From Magnolia sinica (Eukaryota; Streptophyta; Magnoliopsida; Magnoliales; Magnoliaceae): DNA of 64,000 nucleotides. How positions within the stretch are numbered: the stretch's first letter is position 1; each line of letters begins with the position of its first letter. The notes beneath the pieces are model-generated. The model ran no database searches. It was not told the origin of the DNA and saw only the letters and a list, made by a program, of their open reading frames with translations. A program made the translations under genes and the position numbers. The stretch is taken from positions 66,766,001 to 66,830,000 of the forward strand of contig NC_080586.1 of assembly GCF_029962835.1 (NCBI RefSeq), in the 5' to 3' direction. This document shows, piece after piece, positions 11,760 through 23,440 of the stretch.

Positions 11760-14223
11760 TACATCATTATCGTAGAATCATATATTAACCTTATGATTCT
11801 TGCCGATGCGCATCATATGTATTGTCGGGCTACCCCAAAACATTGGGTCCCATTTGATAATGATGCTCTCCACCACACCCTCTAGAACTACCCAAACCTT
11901 GGAGCCTCCTTGTGTTCTCACTAGGCCTTCCATAACAAATGTGGTCCACCTAGGTACATGTGTTTGCCTAAACTTAGTGACCCAAACTTAAGGCCCACTT
12001 AGATGATGAGCAGGACTGTTTGTAGGGTTATATAGTGCTAGATGTGTGGATCCTACCAAGACCCGCCTCGTGTTCGTATCGGGCCCTCATAGGAGAGCCC
12101 AATTGTTCCTGATAAAGAGAAAGCCCACTTGTTGTATACCTGCTTGACTCACCCCGTGTGATGTGTCCTACCTTTGAATCGATTGCTAGGACTTCGTGTT
12201 ATGTATGTATCAACCACACCGTCCATCTACCTTCTTAGGCTGAGTGTGAGGCTCATCATTGATATTAATACATCATCATTATCCCCCTTGCCGTAGATGG
12301 AAGAATATATAATACCAGGTTAGGTATATTCACTATATAGGCCTATCTTGATGTTTGTGTTAGATACGTTGTCCTTCTGTGGACCTCGGCATGTATTGGG
12401 CTGATTAATGTTATATCTGTTAATCATGCTAGTGTGCTTAAGCTAGTAGGACACACTAAGTATATGTTAAGCATGACGTCATGATACATGCCCATGCGCA
12501 TCATTTGTATGCTTGTTATGAGTGATTGATCATAGCATATGCTATTGGGCTACGTATTTATGGAACTCCCTGAGAGGTGGAGTTGCCCCACATGAGCGCA
12601 CGGTACATACAAGTTTGATGCATGATTGGATAGTATAGCTCATGCATCTCGCATCTTATGTCATATGATCATGGAGTGCCCTAGCGACAACAGGGTTGTG
12701 GCTTCTATGGGCATATCGTGGTTGGCCAGCTGGGATATCGAAAATGTTTGGTTTGAGCATCTGGGTATGTTAGTTGTTCGTGGGTGAAAATCTTTAAACC
12801 TCCGTGGCCAGGAGATGCTCCAACGTTTAGACCGAGTGGATACATGAGCGCACGAATGCCGATTACCAGTAGGCCACGTCTCCCACTGTGTCATGGTCGG
12901 TTGGAAGGGGGTGTGGCCTTATCCGCCCGAGTGGGGGAGTTGTAAGCTAAGCTGAGTTTGACCAGCTTGTAAATGGGTCCGCTATCGATGAGTCAGGTAG
13001 GTATTGGTAGACTACTGGCCAGGCGGGTAGTGAGGTCTTTTCCACTCGCTCGGTTGTGCGGTTAGGGAGGCGGCAGCCAGTGTGAACTGTACTAGGCCCC
13101 AGTGATATCCCGGAGATGTACGACACTAATATTGTGATGCCCCGTCACTATTGCACACGTGAGCGGGCACACGTGGGCGAACGCTGATGTGGGCGGGGCC
13201 TAAGGGCTTGGGCGAGCTACCAGTGGTTGGCAGGCTACTGTGCATACAGTGAGGCAGAATCTTGTCCCTCATCGGAAGCACTGTGACGGTCATATGCGGA
13301 CTTGCTAAGCAGGGTTGCATACTTAACACTTGACTCATTCATTCATTCATTCACTATCCACTCGGGCTGGTGGTGCGCAACCAAATCATTATGTGTACCT
13401 TCACAATGGCTAGGATTTCGGTTGGGCGTGCGACCAACTTGAGATCAAGAGTTTACCACATTGAGTCCAGCTATCCAAATTTAGGTATGAGCTAGTTTGG
13501 ATAAAAGTTCCCTGTGATAAACCTCACAACTTATGATACCACTATCATCATCTTAATTACACACCTCAGCTTTATCATTTCTTTTGCATTACATATCGCA
13601 TTGCATCTTCTGTATATGATATTTGGTTTACTATGTTTCTGCATTACATGGCCTAGATAAGGTTGATGATATTCATGGACTCCTCAGGATTTGCACATTG
13701 CGTTACATTCTCAGCATATGACATTTAGCATACTATGTCTTACTCACATAGCCTTGTTATGGTTGACAGTATTCATGGACTTATCAGTATTTCCGCTTAC
13801 TCTGATATTTGTGTGCTTGGCACTTATCTTGCGCACACACTTACACCACCCTCTAAGCTTTCTATAAGCTTATGCACGACCATTGCATACAAGTGACATT
13901 AGGTCGCAACAGTATTGAGGCATGAGCTTGTGGCAGATCACTTTGGAGTTTTTGTTATTTATGTATTTTCCTTTCAGTATTGTACTCGAATGTTTATATT
14001 AGTGGATATGTAATGTTGATGTTGTTCTTGTGATTTGGGTACACTTGTAGTTATGCTTCTTTAAAAATTTTTTTTTACTAAAAAATCCTCCTTATAGAAT
14101 CCCAGGATCGGAATCTGGTGTATGGGCGCTGGGAGCTGAGAATGGGGTACTACAGAGGCTATTAGCGCCGGATTCGGCGATCGAAAATTCTGTGAGCCCG
14201 GTTTCCAAGTTTGGGGCATGACA

Positions 14224-14288
14224 TTTCAAATATGTAAGTTGTTTCATCTCTTATAACTTTCTGTTCATAGTAGATTGTTTGTCGCTTA
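14224..14288 (+). mobile_element. Left copia LTR, first fragment
   Basis: TGTAAGTTGTTTCATCTCTT and the following TAGATTGTTTGTCGCTT match 27936-27985 of the right copia LTR. The fragment is cut on the left by LTR copy B and on the right by the Harbinger-like element. It resumes at 17645. Confidence 0.7.
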
Positions 14289-14572
14289 GAGCCTATTTGG
14301 ATTCGCGTATAGTATTGTAGTGCAATGTAAAACTGTTCCGTCATGGTATTCGTGACATTGTAGCAAGTTAGCGTGGGAATTGTGATTACCAATCACATTG
14401 TTTGGGTAAGAGTACACCTCTATACGTCAACATTTTGGATTTCCACACTCAATGTTTGGGAGTGGAGTCTTGGTCGTGCTACACTCAAGAACACAGACAT
14501 CAAACAGAGCATCAAATGATGTATAAGCGTTGATCAAGAACAGAGATTTTCTACATGAAAATGTCTTCTTCT

Positions 14573-16534
14573 TGAAAAGGCCAAGCTATATGTCCTAGAG
14601 GGGGGGTGAATAGGACAATGCCAAATAAAACTTATAACAGCGGAATTAAAAAGAATATGATAGCCAAAGTAAATCACAATGCAGGAAAGTAAAACAGCCT
14701 CAAAATTCAGATCTTGAGAGGTTGATACAAATGTTGTTTTAAGGACAACCTTACACCAAAAACCAGAGTTTATGGTAGGACAACCTTATTTCTAGAAAGA
14801 TCTTTGTATCAAATCTCAAACCGAAGAGGGATACAGAAATAAATACAAACTAAATTGAAATAAATTGCAATCACAAATGTATTGTTCTAGGGACAGCCAT
14901 ACACCATAAAAATGATAGGGCAACCTTGCTGGAACAACTTTCAAAAGTAATTAAATAGCAAGCTGATAAAGGAATAGCAGAAAATAAATTCTAAACTATT
15001 ACAACATTCTCACAAAGCTTGAATTAAATGATTACAACATTCACCACCATACATACATCCCACAAAAGAATAATTAAAGATTAGAAGTATAAATCATTCA
15101 ACCACAACACAAGGGATTATAGTGGTTCGCCTGTGTGTTCACCAACTGTTAAACAACAGCCACACAAAATGCTACTCCAATCCTAATATCCTCACACAGG
15201 GGATATTATCGTTCACTAACAAAATAGGTTTTCCCAGGTTCACCCAAAACCTTTACAATTGTGTCTTTGTCTGTGGGTTTACACAATTAAAAAACCCCAC
15301 TTCTGAGTTTTCCTGGCTCTCCTCAGATAACCAATACAACAAGATTTTTCTGGCAAATCTTGAAAGAAACCAAAACAGAAAGGAATTTACAATTAAATGT
15401 AAAATACCTGATTATCTCCTTCGTTGTAGCAGCCCAGTAGAACTAAATCAGAGTAGATGATTGAATGTCCAAGTTCAATGTCCAGTACTCAATTAGAATG
15501 GTTCTAATTCTAATAGATTTTAAATTAAACCAAATAGGGCTTGCCTTAATTGATTTTGATTCCAAAGAAAGGGAATAACAATTCCTCTTATCAAATTAGA
15601 TTGGAATAGCAGAAACAAAATCAATTAAATAAAGCTAAGCAAAGAGAATATTAAATAAGCACACTTAGCTTAGATGGAGCACAGAATTATCTCTCAGAAG
15701 TTCGACGAAGATTGGCTTGAATGGATTAATTAATTCGATGATTTCTTCTGAGATTCGTGCACTATTTATAGGTGAGCAGATCGTGTCTTCGACTAGTCTA
15801 GGGAGATCTTCGACTAGTCGAAGCACTAACAGATATTTGAAAAATCCGGCGGGATATGCTTTGACCATTCTACGACTGGTCGAAGGTCTCCTTCGACTGG
15901 TCGTAGGTCACCTACGACTGGTCGTAGGTTTCCTTCGACAGGTCGAAGAACCTATAACACATCGCTGGATTTCGAGTCGAAGATTTTCGACAGGTCGAAG
16001 ATGCAGTCGACACTGTTCCTACGACTGGTCGAACAGATTCCTGGACTAGTCGAAGCCTAACAGATTTTATCCAAAATTTGTAACAAACTCACGACTGATC
16101 GAGGAATTTCTTAGACTGGTCGAGGCAACTCTAGGACTAGTCGAAGAACAGACCAAACTAATGTAAAATAAACATTCGGTTTATGTATCCGAAATGACCT
16201 ACTTTTAAGGTCAACCTATGGTCAGTCAAACCTCAACCATGAAGTAAGGACATTGAAACATTAGGAACTAGTGACCTTGAAGTATGAGCCTTGAAGTCTT
16301 GATGTAGATCAAACTTTGAAATCTTGATGTAGCTCAATCTTGAAAGTGTCTCTTTACAAACTGCCTTGAACTCTTCTTGAAGTCTTGCAGCTTGAGTCTT
16401 GTCTTGTGAGCGTTGCTTGTTTATGAATGTTGATCCTTGAGAGAGCTTCACTTATGCAAGTTATATATAACAAAACAGTGATTTTGGCACCACAAATTTG
16501 ACAACAGATAGGGATATAAACTATAGCACTAACA
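14573..16534 (-). mobile_element. Solo LTR with TCGACTRGTCGA repeats, probably Ty1/copia
   Basis: Flanked by a perfect 5-bp duplication CTTCT (14568-14572, 16535-16539). It starts TGAAAAGG and ends ACTAACA on +, so on - it runs TGTTAGTG...TTTTCA. The CCTAGAGGGGGGGTGAATAGG block near 14595 is common in a family of plant copia LTRs; the class and the - orientation rest on that recollection. No internal coding region. It lies inside the Harbinger-like element, so it is younger than that element. Confidence 0.75.
15785..16150. repeat. Cluster of palindromic TCGACTRGTCGA-type repeats
   Basis: Roughly fourteen copies of a 12- to 20-base unit built on CGACTGGTCGAAGG, CGACTAGTCGAAG or CGACTGGTCGTAGG, spaced irregularly within the solo LTR. 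Several units are near-perfect palindromes. The apparent ORFs across it (15665-15868 -, 15717-16049 +) are by-products of the repeat. Confidence 0.8.
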
Positions 16535-17644
16535 CTTCTTCCCCTTGGATCTCTTCTCTTACATGTTAAAGCTCTTTTATTGAGTCATCAGATATTTTCA
16601 ACATCACCCTCCCGCTTCAATGGTTAAGATTCATATTCCTCTCGTCGTCCCCACGATGAACTTTATTCTCCACCGTTGATATCTTCTTCTTGCTCGTTCT
16701 CGTTGGTTTTGCAATCTATAAGCTGAGTTTGCAATCTATAAGCTGAGTTTCAGAAATCAAACCTGTTATCAGAAACAACAGAAAGCATGTCAAAATCTCT
16801 CTTTCAAGCTCTCTCTAGTTCTAACAGTCCTTTTAGTAGTCTCTTACACTGTCCTCTACATTCTCTCCTTCGCTAGAAGTACCCAATTATCATGGAAGCT
16901 AATCGAAGCTCTGTTTCGGTTAATATAAGCTAGTACCCAAATCACAGTCTTGGTGATTGTTGCTCACGAGAGGAGATTCCAAGCCATTACTCATCCATTA
17001 CCCAAATCACGGTCTGGATCTCTGTTCTATTTGCCATTTCCGCCATTATCCGAATCAGCATTCTTCACATGAGTGGGAATCAAGACCGTGATTTGAAAAT
17101 CGATGATATATTTTCCTTAATTATACTTCCAATTTCCATCATTTTCCTCATCTTTTCCATTCTCGGATCGACTGGCATTACGGTAACGGAATCCAATTTG
17201 GATGAATCGGAATCCAAGCTGAAAGAACCTCTTTTGAACAAATCGAATGTGACTGCATATGCTTCTACAAATGCATTCGATTCCAGAATCAACTTCATGA
17301 TCCATTCCACAGTTTTTTTTTGGAATTCAGCGACTGAAGGAGGGAACTGATTTGTGATGATGTCGAAGGAAAGTGTAGTTGAGACAGAGATCTTGCGGAT
17401 CCTGAGCTTGTGGAGGGCAAGATTACATCTCTCTGATATGGCGGTGCAGTGCAATGAAAGCACTGCACTGCGGCCTGCATAGTCATCTGACTGATGAGAC
17501 GCGTGGACGACGCAAAATGGTTCAGGCGACATACTCGGCCACCAGCGGACCACGTGTTGATGTTTGAATTCAAACCTTGCGTATAGTATATTTTATTAAG
17601 ATATACAATGCTGTACCACCTGGGCCCGAAATCCAAACACGCCC

Positions 17645-17800
17645 TTAGTGTTTTGGTTTTTTTCTGCAATGGTTTCTCCATGTACGATTCATGTGTACTA
17701 CGTGATTGCTTGAATTTTCTTTCCTTATTGCATTGTGTGATTCCGTCTGAAATTGTTCTACACCGAACATGTCATGTAATGACTTGTCGCATCACCAACA
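17645..17800 (+). mobile_element. Left copia LTR, second fragment and 3' end
   Basis: Aligns with 27986-28141 of the right LTR, including TGATTGCTTGAATTTTCTTT and the final CACCAACA at 17800. A further 80 bases (17801-17882) are also shared with the right copy (28142-28220) and contain a GGGCCCACC module. The homology then stops and RNase H coding sequence begins. Confidence 0.7.
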
Positions 17801-17890
17801 TGGACGACACCACAGAAGACAATGGGGACGATGATTCCCACCATTGAAGCATTCTTAGGGCCCACCATGATGTTTATTTCTCTTTACATA

Positions 17891-18168
17891 ACCGAAGCTG
17901 AATGTATGGTAGTGACAGAAGCATTCAAGCAAGATGTTTTGTTGAAATGAATAATGAATGAGTTATAGCTTCGGCAGGAAGCCTATACTTGTCTATGGTA
18001 ACAGCGAAAGCGTAATCAGTTTGGTAAAGAACTCAATGTACCATTCCTGGACTAAAAACATTGATGTGCATCATCATTTTCTCTGACAGATGCTAGATGA
18101 AGACATTGTTACTCTTGAAAATATTCACACTAGTGAAAATTCGTCGGACATGCTTACAATGGTGGTTC
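17891..18168 (+). pseudogene. Ty1/copia RNase H, 5' fragment
   Basis: Translation begins TEAECMVVTEAFK and continues, with frameshifts and stops, through peptides matching the copia RNase H C-terminus (a TKNIDVHHHF stretch, then NIHTSENSSDMLT). The conserved TEAEYM acidic motif reads TEAECM. Most upstream pol, integrase and gag is missing. The reading is cut exactly at 18168 by the gypsy element and resumes at 27413. The product is not functional. Confidence 0.85.
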
Positions 18169-21121
18169 TGTAACACCCTGAAAATCGCGAGTCGAGTAGA
18201 AGTCCAACTCCCGAGTTCCAATGCATTACTTATGCAACATATTTAATGATGATTAGATGTCGTCTGTATTAGTGCATAAAACATGAATAAGATTAAGCCA
18301 AAACAGCAAAACATAATCCAGGGACAGTTGCAATATGTAAGTGGAAGACTTACTCAAATATATATAGCGTTATAACTCAGTAGGCCCCCAAAGTATGTAT
18401 GTATTGCCAGGTCAATAATTACATGTACTATTTCAAATTACAAAATGTCAAAATGTAATAGTCCACTATAAGCATAACCCTGAAGCCCCGCCGATTAGAA
18501 CGGTCTATACGAACCCGCCTGAATACTGCATATATGAGAAGGCATCCTCATCGTCTACGAAGTCCACCTCTGCCTCATCAATCGGGTCTCCATCTGCATT
18601 TAAGACAGGGTCTGGTTAGTGTGTACAACACCGTCCTGAAACGTGGGAGTGAGTGATCAACTCAGTGAAACAATAAAGCAAAGGTTAACATGTTCTCAAT
18701 TCAGTCAAGCAGTAATGATAAAACAATACAATCAAACATTCCTTAGTACTCTGATTAATGGAAGAATGGTATGAATAAATGATGCATGCCCTCGCCTGCA
18801 CTACCTCTGCGATCTTCATCTAACAGTCGCGCATGTCAGTCACTTCCTCAGTGCTCTGTCCAACGCCAAACGACATATACAGTGCAGTGCATGAACGTGA
18901 TTACCAAGTTCTTATTAGTCTTTTTCATACAGCAGGATTGGGAAGCTAAGGTACATCCCTTATATCAATTCCCAAACAATAATCCAAGCTAGGGTCGTCA
19001 ATCCTAGTAAATCTCATACGATGATACGGTTCTAGGTCGCTGCAAAGGACTCGTCACCTTATCAGTGCAGGCCTAGTGTACTCCTGTTGCTACGTAAGGG
19101 CTTGTCGCCTCTACGCAATCTTAGCGTATGCTCGAGGTCACTACAAAGGGCTCTTCACCTTATCAGTGTAAGCTGACAGCTCGAATACAGTGTCCCATAC
19201 CGCCGTATTCGGCTCACGAGTCTGGGTTGCTCATTGGTCACTACGGGGAGGCTCGTCACCCCAGCGTAGGCGACAGCTCGACCACGGTGTCCCATACCAC
19301 CATACCCGGCTCATGAGTCTTAGCAGATCGATCACATTCTATGTGGCGAAACAACCTCAGCCACCTATTCAATGCCTGTTACCGATTGCCTGGACTATTC
19401 TGTAGTCCCAAGCACAATCAATTATAATAGATAATCATACAAGCTAATTAGAATAATAACGGATCAACAATTCTAATCATACAAGCATGTGAGCATTTGA
19501 TGGATTTCAATTTAAACATGAATTCACACATATATAGTCCTTAAGTAAAAACAGACAAGAATGTAAGTTACATGGAGGAAATCATACACATCGTTAAGAT
19601 AGTTGAGAATCTCTTCTCAACGCCCATATAACGTATAATTTATTACACACTTGTTCATTCAGACATTTCTACAAACACTTAGGCTACATATTCCAACATA
19701 CATGACGTTTGTTTGTGATAACACGCATTAGGGCAAATCCTTTCACTAAGAAATTGTCACATATACTTCAACCATATGTCTGCAATAATTAATCATGGCA
19801 AATCCATATCCAGAATCTATACATATAGAAACATTTTAACAAACACAAGAATACACAATATTCAACATAGTTCATATATATGTGTAAAGTGCGGGAACAA
19901 CGTGTCTAAGCATGTGATAGCAATTCAAGTCAGTCATAAATCATTAACTGACATTGAAAGCCTTGAAAACCATAACCTAAACATTTATAGTACGCACCTT
20001 TCGCCGGTAGACTCGTAGCGAACTCAGTTTTAAAAGTTAAGTCTTGTCTACGGCACCACAATAACCTATAATAGGGAATATGTTAGCTAATTCATCTATT
20101 ACGCTAGTCGGAAACCCTAAGACAAGTTAGGGTTAGGTTTTCTTACCCAAGTACGGAGTCAAAATTGCCTGTATATCGATACAGGACCGGCAGTTGATTA
20201 CGTGGAGTAGCGGGATTGAATCCGAGGAAGAATCTCCAACTCTCACTTTCCCTCTTTTCCCTTCTCTTTTCTCTCTTCTTTCCCTTAGGGTTTGCAAAAT
20301 TCGTATGGCATATGAGAGAGAGTGTTTAAGGTCCTTGTATAGGCTCAGGTTTGATGGAAATGGCCCTAGGGCCAAGGTATACTTAGGTTATATCCAAATA
20401 CAGATTGTTCCGGTCCAACGGAGCACTTCTAGTGGCCCCTTTTCCACGTGCGGTCGGACTTAAGCTCCCTGACCATGGATCTAGGTCAGATAGAGGTTTC
20501 GTTCCGATCGGGTTTGTAGATCAGCCGTGGCGAACTAGTTTCAGTTCAACGGTCACGGTCACTCGATCAAGGTCACAAGTACACCGATATATGTGAGACA
20601 TTTCTCCTGATCTGAGGGTGTATTTGGGTCAGATTCTGACGGTCTGAATCCTTATATTTGGCCCGCAAGCGACAGGACTTAGATTACTTAAATTCAGATT
20701 TTATTTCTAAATATTTTCACGTTTCTCACACACTTTGCTCCGGGCTCAAGTTGTGCATTTCTAGACATAATTAGGACTTGATTTTCGAAGGGGTTGTCAA
20801 GTCCAGTAATGTGGTCATATCTGTATAATTTCACGGTTATCGGACTTTCGACGTGCGGTCCAGATCCGATACGGAGTTTCGGTGTGCTCCCGAGAGCAAC
20901 CGGGTTTAGGGATGAATTATAGATTTCAGGGCAACGTAGCGTCAATGATACTACACGGTTTGGGTCTTGCAAATTATATTTAAAGTGATTAGTGTTAATT
21001 TTATAAGCACTCTAGTTTAACACATGCTAACATTAACCTAAATTCTAAAGGTTTTGGTCTTGGGTGATTTCTGCTTGAGGTGGTACTCGGGTCCTTGTAC
21101 GGATTTTTCTGAGATGTTACA
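18169..21121 (-). repeat. 3' LTR of the 18169-27412 element
   Basis: 2953 bases, TGTAAC...GTTACA. It aligns along its length with 24242-27412 but lacks about 218 bases present there (roughly 25406-25620). Internal features shared by both copies are CTCGTCACC-type near-tandem repeats (about 19040-19320) and a leader ORF (20133-20375 -) that also exists in the other LTR and is probably fortuitous. Confidence 0.92.
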
Positions 21122-22707
21122 ATCTACCCCCCTTAAAGAAAAATTTCATCCTCGAAATTAGTACCTTTTCATACTCCTCGAGAATCTGAGGGTAGTTCTT
21201 TCGAACCTCGGCTTTTGTCTCCCAAGTAGCATCTTCTTCCGTGTGATGCGTCCACAGCACTTTCACAAGTGGAATAACCTTGCTACGCAGCACCTGCTCC
21301 TTCCTGTATAGGATATGCGTCGGTCGCTGTACATAAGTAGCGTCCTTGCTCAACTGGACCTTCTCCCATTTGATAATGTGGGAAGGATCGGGAACGTATT
21401 TCTTCAGCATAGAAACATAAAACACGTTATGCACGCATGCAAGTGGTGAGGGCAAAGCAAGGCGGTATGCCACTACTCCCACTTGATCAAGTATCTGGAA
21501 TGGGCCAATGAATCGAAGCGTAAGCTTCCCCTTCTTGCCAAACCAAAGGACTCCCTTCATAGGGGAAACCCTGAGGAACACATGGTCTCGGACTTCGAAC
21601 TCTAGCGGTCGCCACCTCGTATCGGCATAGCTCTTCTGTCTACTCTGCGCTGTCAGAAGTCGGCGCCTGATAATGTCGACTTTCTCTAAAGTTGCTTGAA
21701 CTAACTCCGGGCCAATCAAGCTCTTCTTGCCAACCTCTGCCCAGCAATGCGGCGCTCTACACGGACGCTCATACAGTGCCTCATAAGGAGCTATGCTAAT
21801 ACTTGCCTGAAAGCTGTTGTTATAGGCGAACTCTACATAAGGAAGACAGTCATCCCAACTGTCCTTGAAATCTAGCACACAGGCCCGCAACATATCTTCC
21901 AGAATCTGATTCACCCATTACGTCTGCCCGTCAGTCTATGGGTGGAACGCGGTACTGAACTTCAACTTCACACCCATCACTTCCTGGATGCGAGTCCAGA
22001 AGATAAATGTAAATCGCGTGTCTCGGTCTGACACGATCTCCAAGGGAACTCCATGCAGACGTACAATCTCCTTGATGTACAACCTGGCCAACTCGTCTGT
22101 AGAGTTCGAAACTTTGATAGGGAGGAAATGAGCCGATTTCGTCAACCGGTCCACAATCACCCAAATAGAGTCATAACCCTTCCTCGTCTTCGGTAGCCTT
22201 GAGATGAAATCCATAGAGATGAAGTCCCACTTCCATTCAGCTATGGGCATGGGCTGAAGCAAACCAGGAGGTCGGCGATGCTATGCCTTGACCTGCTGGC
22301 ATGTGAGACAACGGCACACGTAATCTGCTATGTGAGCCTTCATATTGTCTGTGAGCCTTTATATTGTCCTACCAGTACGACCTCTTCATGTCACGATACA
22401 TCTTCGTACTGCCTGGATGCATAGCCATCCTTGAGTCGTGAGCGGCCTCAAGAACTTCCTTCCTCAAGTCAGGGAGGTTCGGGACGCATAGGCGGCTACG
22501 GTAAAGTAAGCCCCCATCCGTACCAACTCTCCACTCTGAGTTCTCATTTGCACTAACCTGCCCTCTCATCTTCACCAACAGCTCATCATCTGCCTGAGCT
22601 GCGATAATCCTGTCATCAATGAGGGGCTGTACTCGAATATGTGCGATGCCCTCATACGGCTCCTCCACCATAAGTTTCTGCTCAAAGTCTCGCACAAACT
22701 CTACCAT
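21117..22707 (-). pseudogene. Gypsy pol remnant: RNase H C-terminus, integrase, chromo-like tail
   Basis: Three - strand segments form one degraded reading. The first (22707-22369) ends in an RNase H/integrase linker with a zinc-finger-like region (LEAAHDSRMAMHPGSTKMY). The second (22262-21936) is the integrase core, with MDFISRLPKTRKGYDSIWVI and IVSDRDTRFT. The third (21914-21117) is the integrase C-terminus with FAYNNSFQASI, LRFIGPFQILDQVG and the terminal YPQILEEY and FFKGGRL. In-frame stops between the last two (around 21917-21935) and a frame break around 22270-22370 show decay. The family is Ty3/gypsy chromovirus, probably Del/Tekay from the tail and primer site. Reverse transcriptase is absent. 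Confidence 0.88.
21122..21142 (-). other. Polypurine tract next to the 3' LTR
   Basis: On the - strand the bases TTTAAGGGGGGTAGAT lie directly before the LTR's TGTAAC. This is the expected plus-strand primer site. The pol reading frame runs through it and takes its TAA stop from LTR bases 3-5. Confidence 0.8.
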
Positions 22708-23440
22708 GTCCCACTCGGTACAGGAAATCTATCATTAGACGGGTGCACTCGCTGTGGTTGCTCCACCTAGGGTACACGTTGTATGTGAAGATGTGGTGGA
22801 GCAGGCGGAAGTCGTCCGTCATATTAGTTGCTAAGAGACTATTGTTCGGATTCCAGCGAGCCAGTTGTCCACAAAGGAATCGCGTGCGGCGATCCCTTTC
22901 ACGTATACTCTTCAAATTCTTCTCACTTGCTTGCAATTCGCCAAGCAGCATCTTCATAAGCCAAGCTATCAACTCAGCATCAATTGTGGCCTCCCGATCT
23001 CTACCAACGAGGATCTTGAACTGTAAGGGCTCTAACATAGGCTCTCGAATGTGGGCGTAGAAGGCTCGGACTGTGCCCACATTTGCACGGTACTCACCCT
23101 CGAACACAGGACCCCACTCGGCCTCAACCAGGCGGTCCATCACCAGATATTGCCCAAAGAGCTTCTCATCCACATGAGCTTCAAAGAGGACCCTGCGACC
23201 CTGAAATCTCCTATGAGACATATCCGTCAGGAGGATCCTTTCGAGGGGAGCTTGGGGATCAAGCTCCCACTTGGTCCGTATCTCCCAATTGATATTAGCA
23301 CTAGTAGCGGCACCTCTAGGCCTCCTTAAACAAGTAGGGCGACTAGGCCCGGCCTCATCCGTAGGAGTCCTCTTCTTCCCCATGAGAGAAAGAAGCATGA
23401 AAATCGAGAAAATGACCGTCACAAGCTCGAACAAGGCCAT
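22682..23440 (-). CDS. ORF in gypsy interior, possibly a plant-transposon-type domain (unrecognised)
   Basis: A 252-residue ORF where gag should be. It starts within MALFELVTVIFSIFMLLSLM, and a more natural start is the Met before GKKRTPTDEAGPSRP. I see no CCHC zinc knuckle or gag matrix. Features such as DEKLFGQYLVMDRLVEAEWG, VRAFYAHIREP and IDAELIAWLMKMLLGE recall the 'putative plant transposon protein' domain found in plant gypsy-like sequences (reading as FYANL, then a DNA-rejoining 'IN.LLG' block). That is a resemblance from memory only. The reading ends in pol-derived sequence at 22682-22707, so its C-terminus is probably an artefact of a deletion or recombination junction. The level of expression is unknown. 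Confidence 0.5.
   Translation of the reverse strand: MALFELVTVIFSIFMLLSLMGKKRTPTDEAGPSRPTCLRRPRGAATSANINWEIRTKWELDPQAPLERILLTDMSHRRFQGRRVLFEAHVDEKLFGQYLVMDRLVEAEWGPVFEGEYRANVGTVRAFYAHIREPMLEPLQFKILVGRDREATIDAELIAWLMKMLLGELQASEKNLKSIRERDRRTRFLCGQLARWNPNNSLLATNMTDDFRLLHHIFTYNVYPRWSNHSECTRLMIDFLYRVGHGRVCARL

Larger units (their letters stand above)
10868..14223 (+). mobile_element. LTR copy B, right part
   Basis: Continues LTR copy B after the solo LTR. It holds the rest of the AGGCCCAT array to 11180, then sequence collinear with copy A (2280-3756), including the ACCACCCTCTAAGCTTTCTA stretch near 13844, and ends GGGGCATGACA at 14223. An (AT)n tract at 11697-11756 and many short 'gggccccca' blocks are also present. 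No ORF shows retroviral similarity. The end abuts a copia LTR fragment. Confidence 0.55.
14289..17644. mobile_element. PIF/Harbinger-like DNA element (carries a nested solo LTR)
   Basis: It starts GAGCCTATTTGGATT at 14289 and ends AATCCAAACACGCCC at 17644, an imperfect terminal inverted repeat of the GGGCCTGTTTGG class. Both sides carry TTA (14286-14288, 17645-17647), the 3-bp target duplication expected for PIF/Harbinger. It sits inside a copia LTR whose halves align to the intact right LTR. Excluding the nested LTR it is about 1.39 kb. ORFs at 17069-17350 (+) and 17080-17553 (-) resemble no transposase I recognise, so it is taken as non-autonomous. Confidence 0.75.

Noticed and set aside
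15717..16049. 110-residue ORF with RLVEGLLRLVVGHLRL-like repeats
   Set aside because: Translation of palindromic TCGACTRGTCGA repeats, not a leucine-rich protein.
17080..17553. 157-residue ORF on -, overlapping a 93-residue ORF on +
   Set aside because: No known domain and located within a Harbinger-like element. Kept only as a possible captured fragment, not as a gene.
20133..20375. ORF of 80 residues, duplicated at 26419-26667
   Set aside because: Both lie at the same place in the two LTRs (leader region). The duplication follows from LTR identity and no domain is visible.
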